In this document: positions 60,708-64,000 of the stretch, in pieces
How the letters are laid out: each line of letters starts with the position of its first letter
Position numbering within the stretch: position 1 is the first letter of the stretch
Made by a program: the position numbers and the translations under genes
NCBI RefSeq assembly: GCF_000468115.1
Contig: NZ_AVQI01000060.1
Coordinates: forward strand, 1 to 64,000
Length of the DNA: 64,000 bases
From: Treponema socranskii subsp. socranskii VPI DR56BR1116 = ATCC 35536
Lineage (GTDB): Bacteria > Spirochaetota > Spirochaetia > Treponematales > Treponemataceae
Reading direction: 5' to 3'
The notes under the pieces: model-generated
The model's database searches: none
What the model saw: only the letters and a program-made list of their open reading frames with translations
What the model was told of the DNA's origin: nothing

Positions 60708-62852
60708 ATGGAATCGATTCTTTTATCGCTCAACGACGAACAGAAGGCATCCGTCATGCAGACGGAAGGGCGCGTGCGCGTCATCGCGGGAGCGGGTACG
60801 GGCAAAACGAGAGCGCTGACGTCGCGCTACTGCTACCTCGTCGACGAAGCGGGCATCGCTCCCGGCAATATTTTGTGCGCGACTTTTACGAACCGTGCCG
60901 CAAACGAAATGAAACAGCGCGTGCGTAAGCGGCTCGGAGATGTCGATTTGGGATATATCTGCACGTTCCACGCGTTTTGCGTTCAGCTGCTCAAAGAAGA
61001 CATCAGCGTTTTAAACTACCCGAAAAATTTCGTCATCATGGATACGGAAGATGAGCGCGATATTTTGCTGCGCATCTTTTCCGATATGCACATTACGATG
61101 CGGGAGATGACGGTGCAAAGCGCGATCGACGAAGTGCTCGAAGCGAAAAAAATGCGTGCCGATACGTATATCGACGATATCTACCGCATGAACAACGAAC
61201 AGCTCCGCGAACGTTTCAATTTTATCAAAGACCGCCGCGATGAAATTTTTGTGCGCTATATCTACGAACAGAAAAAAATCTTCGGTCTCGACTTCAACGA
61301 TTTAATAAATTTTACGACGTACATCCTCGAACATTTTCCCGCCGTGCGCGAAAAATGGCAGGCACGCATGCAGTACGTCATGGTCGACGAATTTCAGGAC
61401 GTGAGCAAAAAGCAGTACAAAATCGCACAGACACTTTCCGCAAAGCACGGGAATCTCTACATCGTCGGCGATCCCGATCAAACGATCTATTCGTGGCGCG
61501 GCTCGCACGTAAAACTCTTTTTCGATTTCGATAAAACTTATCCCGATGCGAAAACGTTTTTGCTTTCGAAAAATTACCGCTCGACGCCGGAAATCATCAA
61601 AGCCGCCGATACGCTGATCGGAAAAAATACCGTACGGTATCAAAAGACGCTTACGGCGGAAAAGGCGGCGGGCGCCAAACCGATTTTTTGCCATTGTAAA
61701 AGTGAAGGCGAAGAAGCGCTTTGGATTTTTAATAAAATCGATGAGCTTGCAAAACGCGGCGTAGCCTACGGTGACATCGCGGTCTTATATCGCGCGCACT
61801 ATCTTTCCCGTGCGATCGAAGAAACGTTTATCGATAAGCGCGTACCCTATAAATTTTACAGCGGTATAGAATTTTACAGCCGCAGGGAAATCAAAGATAT
61901 CGTGTGCTATCTCCGCATGATCACGTCCGGTGACGACGTCGCGTTTTTGCGCACGGTCAATATGCCGTCGAGGAAAATCGGCAAAGCGAAAATAGATGCG
62001 CTGCGGACTCTTGCCGAACAAAACGGTACGGCGCTCTACGACGAACTTAAAAAAAATATCGATACGCCGCTTTTTGCAGGTACCGGAGCGCGCGCATACG
62101 TCGAAGCGATAGAAACGCTTCGTACATCGTATACCGCTCTTCCGCTCGGTACGCTGCTGCAGGCGGTTATGGACAAGTCTGGCTACGAAGCGTACTTGCG
62201 TTTGCAAAACGATCAGGACAGACTCGACAATGTCGCCGAATTTCGCCGTGCGGTGGAAAAAGCGGGGCAGGACGACGACGCGAACCTGGAAGATTTTCTC
62301 GCGCACATAGCGCTCTTTACCGATTTGGACAGAGAAGAAAATCGAAGTAATGTCAAACTCATGACGATCCACGCGGCGAAAGGCATGGAGTTCCCGTATG
62401 TGTTTGTCTGCGGTCTGAATGAAGGTGTGTTCCCGTCGCGTAAAACGCTCTCGCTCGACGATATGGAAGAGGAACGGAGGATCGCGTATGTCGCGATGAC
62501 ACGCGCGAAAGATGCGCTCTTTTTGTCGGATGCGGAAGGGACGGCGAACGACAACCTCTTTAAACAGCCGTCGCGTTTTATTTTCGACGCGGGACTCGAA
62601 AACCTCACGCTTGAAAGAGAACTCGACGAATCGCTTGTCGTGCAGACGAAAACGCTCATCGATTACAGCGAAGCGCAGCTCAAACGGATCGGCTCGCCGT
62701 ACGAAGAAGGCACACGCGTACGTCATCCTATTTTCGGCTGCGGCACCGTCGTTTCGGTAAACAAAAAAGCCGGCTGCTACGGCATCGCGTTCGATTCGAT
62801 GCAAACCGAGCGGAGCATCCGCTTCGGTGCGGAATTGAGCGAAGTGGAGTAA
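60708..62852 (+). CDS. UvrD/PcrA/Rep-type superfamily 1 helicase
   Basis: A 714-residue 3'-5' DNA helicase used in repair and replication restart. Motifs in order: Q-motif LNDEQKASVMQT, Walker A VIAGAGTGKTRAL, Ia FTNRAANEMKQR, Walker B VMVDEFQDVSKKQ, III VGDPDQTIYSWRGS, IV LSKNYRSTPEII, V VKLMTIHAAKGMEFPYVFVC and VI RIAYVAMTRAKD. The C terminus ends with a Tudor-like segment (VRHPIFGCGTVVSVNKKAGC) as in PcrA and UvrD, which binds RNA polymerase. All ATPase residues are intact. The gene stands alone upstream of hsdM. Which paralogue it is cannot be settled from one sequence. Confidence 0.93.
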   Translation: MESILLSLNDEQKASVMQTEGRVRVIAGAGTGKTRALTSRYCYLVDEAGIAPGNILCATFTNRAANEMKQRVRKRLGDVDLGYICTFHAFCVQLLKEDISVLNYPKNFVIMDTEDERDILLRIFSDMHITMREMTVQSAIDEVLEAKKMRADTYIDDIYRMNNEQLRERFNFIKDRRDEIFVRYIYEQKKIFGLDFNDLINFTTYILEHFPAVREKWQARMQYVMVDEFQDVSKKQYKIAQTLSAKHGNLYIVGDPDQTIYSWRGSHVKLFFDFDKTYPDAKTFLLSKNYRSTPEIIKAADTLIGKNTVRYQKTLTAEKAAGAKPIFCHCKSEGEEALWIFNKIDELAKRGVAYGDIAVLYRAHYLSRAIEETFIDKRVPYKFYSGIEFYSRREIKDIVCYLRMITSGDDVAFLRTVNMPSRKIGKAKIDALRTLAEQNGTALYDELKKNIDTPLFAGTGARAYVEAIETLRTSYTALPLGTLLQAVMDKSGYEAYLRLQNDQDRLDNVAEFRRAVEKAGQDDDANLEDFLAHIALFTDLDREENRSNVKLMTIHAAKGMEFPYVFVCGLNEGVFPSRKTLSLDDMEEERRIAYVAMTRAKDALFLSDAEGTANDNLFKQPSRFIFDAGLENLTLERELDESLVVQTKTLIDYSEAQLKRIGSPYEEGTRVRHPIFGCGTVVSVNKKAGCYGIAFDSMQTERSIRFGAELSEVE

Positions 62853-62988
62853 AGCGAGGGTACTGGTTGTCCGCTTTTCGATGCGGGATTGTGCGGGGGC
62901 GAACGCTATGACGAAAATATCACTCTAAAGGGAGTGCGATACCTGTTAATATTTAAACAAAAAACGGATATTATCGATAATACTCGGA

Positions 62989-63017
62989 TTGATACATAAT
63001 GATAATAGATTTAAAAT
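62989..63017 (+). promoter_or_regulatory. promoter of the hsdM locus
   Basis: TTGATA, 17 bases, TAAAAT. The AAGGAG ribosome binding site follows at 63022-63027, before the ATG at 63039, so the leader is short. Confidence 0.65.
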
Positions 63018-63038
63018 AGACAAGGAGAAAAATAATAC

Positions 63039-64000
63039 ATGGCTAAAGGAAACAAAAACAATACGGCGACTATCGGTTTCGAACAACAGATTTGGGCCGC
63101 TGCCGATATTTTGCGCGGCAATATGGATGCGGGACTCTATAAGCATGTTGTTCTCGGGCTTATCTTTTTGAAATTCATCTCGGATAAATTCGATGCACGG
63201 CGGCAAGAGTTGCTTGCGGCCGACGACGATGCGGAAGATAAAGACGCCTACACCGAGGTGAACGTATTCTTCGTGCCGCCGTCGGCACGCTGGAGCGTTA
63301 TTTCCGAAGCGGCACATAAAGAGGAAATCGGCACGGTTATTGATGATGCAATGCGAGCAATTGAAAAAGAAAACAAACGGCTGAAAGATATCCTTCCCAA
63401 AAATTATGCCCGCAGCGAATTGGATAAGCGGCGTTTGGGAAATGTGGTAGACTTGTTCACCAATGTTCAAATGGCCGAACACGGTACCGATAAAGATATT
63501 TTAGGCCGTACCTATGAATATTGTCTTGCAAAATTCGCCGAGCAGGAAGGTAAACGAGCGGGGGAATTTTACACGCCGGCCTGCGTAGTACGGACACTCG
63601 TTGAAGTGTTGCAGCCGTTTAAAGGACGCGTATACGATCCGTGTTGCGGTTCCGGCGGGATGTTTGTACAGTCCGCCGATTTTGTAAAACATCACTCCGG
63701 TAATATCAACAACCTCTCAATCTTCGGACAGGACGCCAATCCGACTACGCGCAAAATGGCTTTAATGAATCTCGCTATCCGAGGGATCGAAGCCGACCTC
63801 GGAGACTACAATGCCGATACGTTCTACCACGACTTACATAAGACGCTTAAAGCGGATTTTATTCTCGCCAATCCGCCCTTCAATCTTTCGGATTGGAACG
63901 ACGGTAGTTTAAACGATGATCCGCGCTGGAAGTTCGGTTTGCCGCCTTCCGGAAACGCCAATTTCGCATGGCTCCAGCATATGATTTCACATCTTTCGCC
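63039..64000 (+). CDS. hsdM: type I restriction-modification methyltransferase subunit, N-terminal part (cut by window edge)
   Basis: HsdM makes N6-methyladenine at the target site of a type I system, together with HsdS and HsdR. About 320 residues are visible. The N-terminal HsdM_N helical domain (about 10-140) has TIGFEQQIWAAADILRGNMD and YKHVVLGLIFLKFISDKF. The methyltransferase core then shows the family sequence GRTYEYCLAKFAEQEGKRAG, EFYTPACVVRTLV, the S-adenosylmethionine loop YDPCCGSGGMFVQS (motif I) and the catalytic ANPPFN (motif IV). Both signature motifs are intact. The start follows AAGGAG. The rest of the system should lie to the right of the window. Confidence 0.95.
   Translation, partial: MAKGNKNNTATIGFEQQIWAAADILRGNMDAGLYKHVVLGLIFLKFISDKFDARRQELLAADDDAEDKDAYTEVNVFFVPPSARWSVISEAAHKEEIGTVIDDAMRAIEKENKRLKDILPKNYARSELDKRRLGNVVDLFTNVQMAEHGTDKDILGRTYEYCLAKFAEQEGKRAGEFYTPACVVRTLVEVLQPFKGRVYDPCCGSGGMFVQSADFVKHHSGNINNLSIFGQDANPTTRKMALMNLAIRGIEADLGDYNADTFYHDLHKTLKADFILANPPFNLSDWNDGSLNDDPRWKFGLPPSGNANFAWLQHMISHLS

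Overview
The window looks like chromosomal DNA of a Treponema-type spirochaete. This is inferred from gene content: many lipoproteins with relaxed lipoboxes, an Rpn-type PD-(D/E)XK gene, a NapH-like ferredoxin module with a CD1871A-type small protein, a very large secreted protein, and a pyruvate phosphate dikinase. Genus-level assignment rests on protein character, not on a marker gene. No rRNA, tRNA, CRISPR array or complete insertion sequence was seen.

Region 1 (1-5655, minus strand): a heterodimeric ABC exporter (second subunit cut by the window edge) with a strong promoter and a palindromic operator, a MATE efflux pump with its TetR regulator, and an HD-domain protein. Region 2 (5840-16537, plus strand): pyruvate phosphate dikinase with a histone-H1-like Lys/Ala tail, an FbpABC-like importer, a NUDIX hydrolase, a small membrane protein, an AraC regulator and an MFS transporter. 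Region 3 (16638-24281): an arginine operon argJ-argB-argD without argC, followed by a small membrane protein and a CAP-domain lipoprotein; then an Asp/Glu racemase, a peroxiredoxin with a clear promoter and palindrome, and an Rpn-family gene. The intergenic spaces here hold a modular palindromic repeat family.

Region 4 (24444-32537, minus): one sugar operon of eight genes, DeoR regulator, DhaK-like, DhaL-like, PfkB kinase, ribose-type ABC importer (binding protein, ATPase, permease) and ROK kinase. The DhaK-like subunit has Asn at both positions equivalent to the catalytic and substrate-binding histidines of dihydroxyacetone kinase, so its substrate is probably not handled in the usual way. 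Region 5 (32652-35299): a TIGR02757/DUF2400 protein, and a TlpA-like thioredoxin, a CXXC small protein and a NapH-like iron-sulphur membrane protein arranged as overlapping genes.

Region 6 (35396-60068, minus): an unbroken run of eleven envelope genes, mostly with overlapping starts and stops: two TPR lipoproteins, two SbsA-Ig-like lipoproteins, TolC-like outer membrane protein, RND adaptor, two different RND pumps, a 2972-residue secreted protein, and two secreted paralogues sharing a C-terminal domain. A strong hairpin follows the last stop codon. This is the best candidate for an undescribed system: an RND tripartite apparatus linked genetically to a giant coiled-coil protein. Region 7 (60666-64000, plus): a UvrD/PcrA-type helicase and the start of a type I restriction-modification locus (hsdM).

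A repeat related to the intergenic family also lies in frame inside two unrelated genes (the DUF2400 protein and one RND pump), giving both the same basic peptide. This resembles the protein-coding palindromic elements known from Rickettsia.
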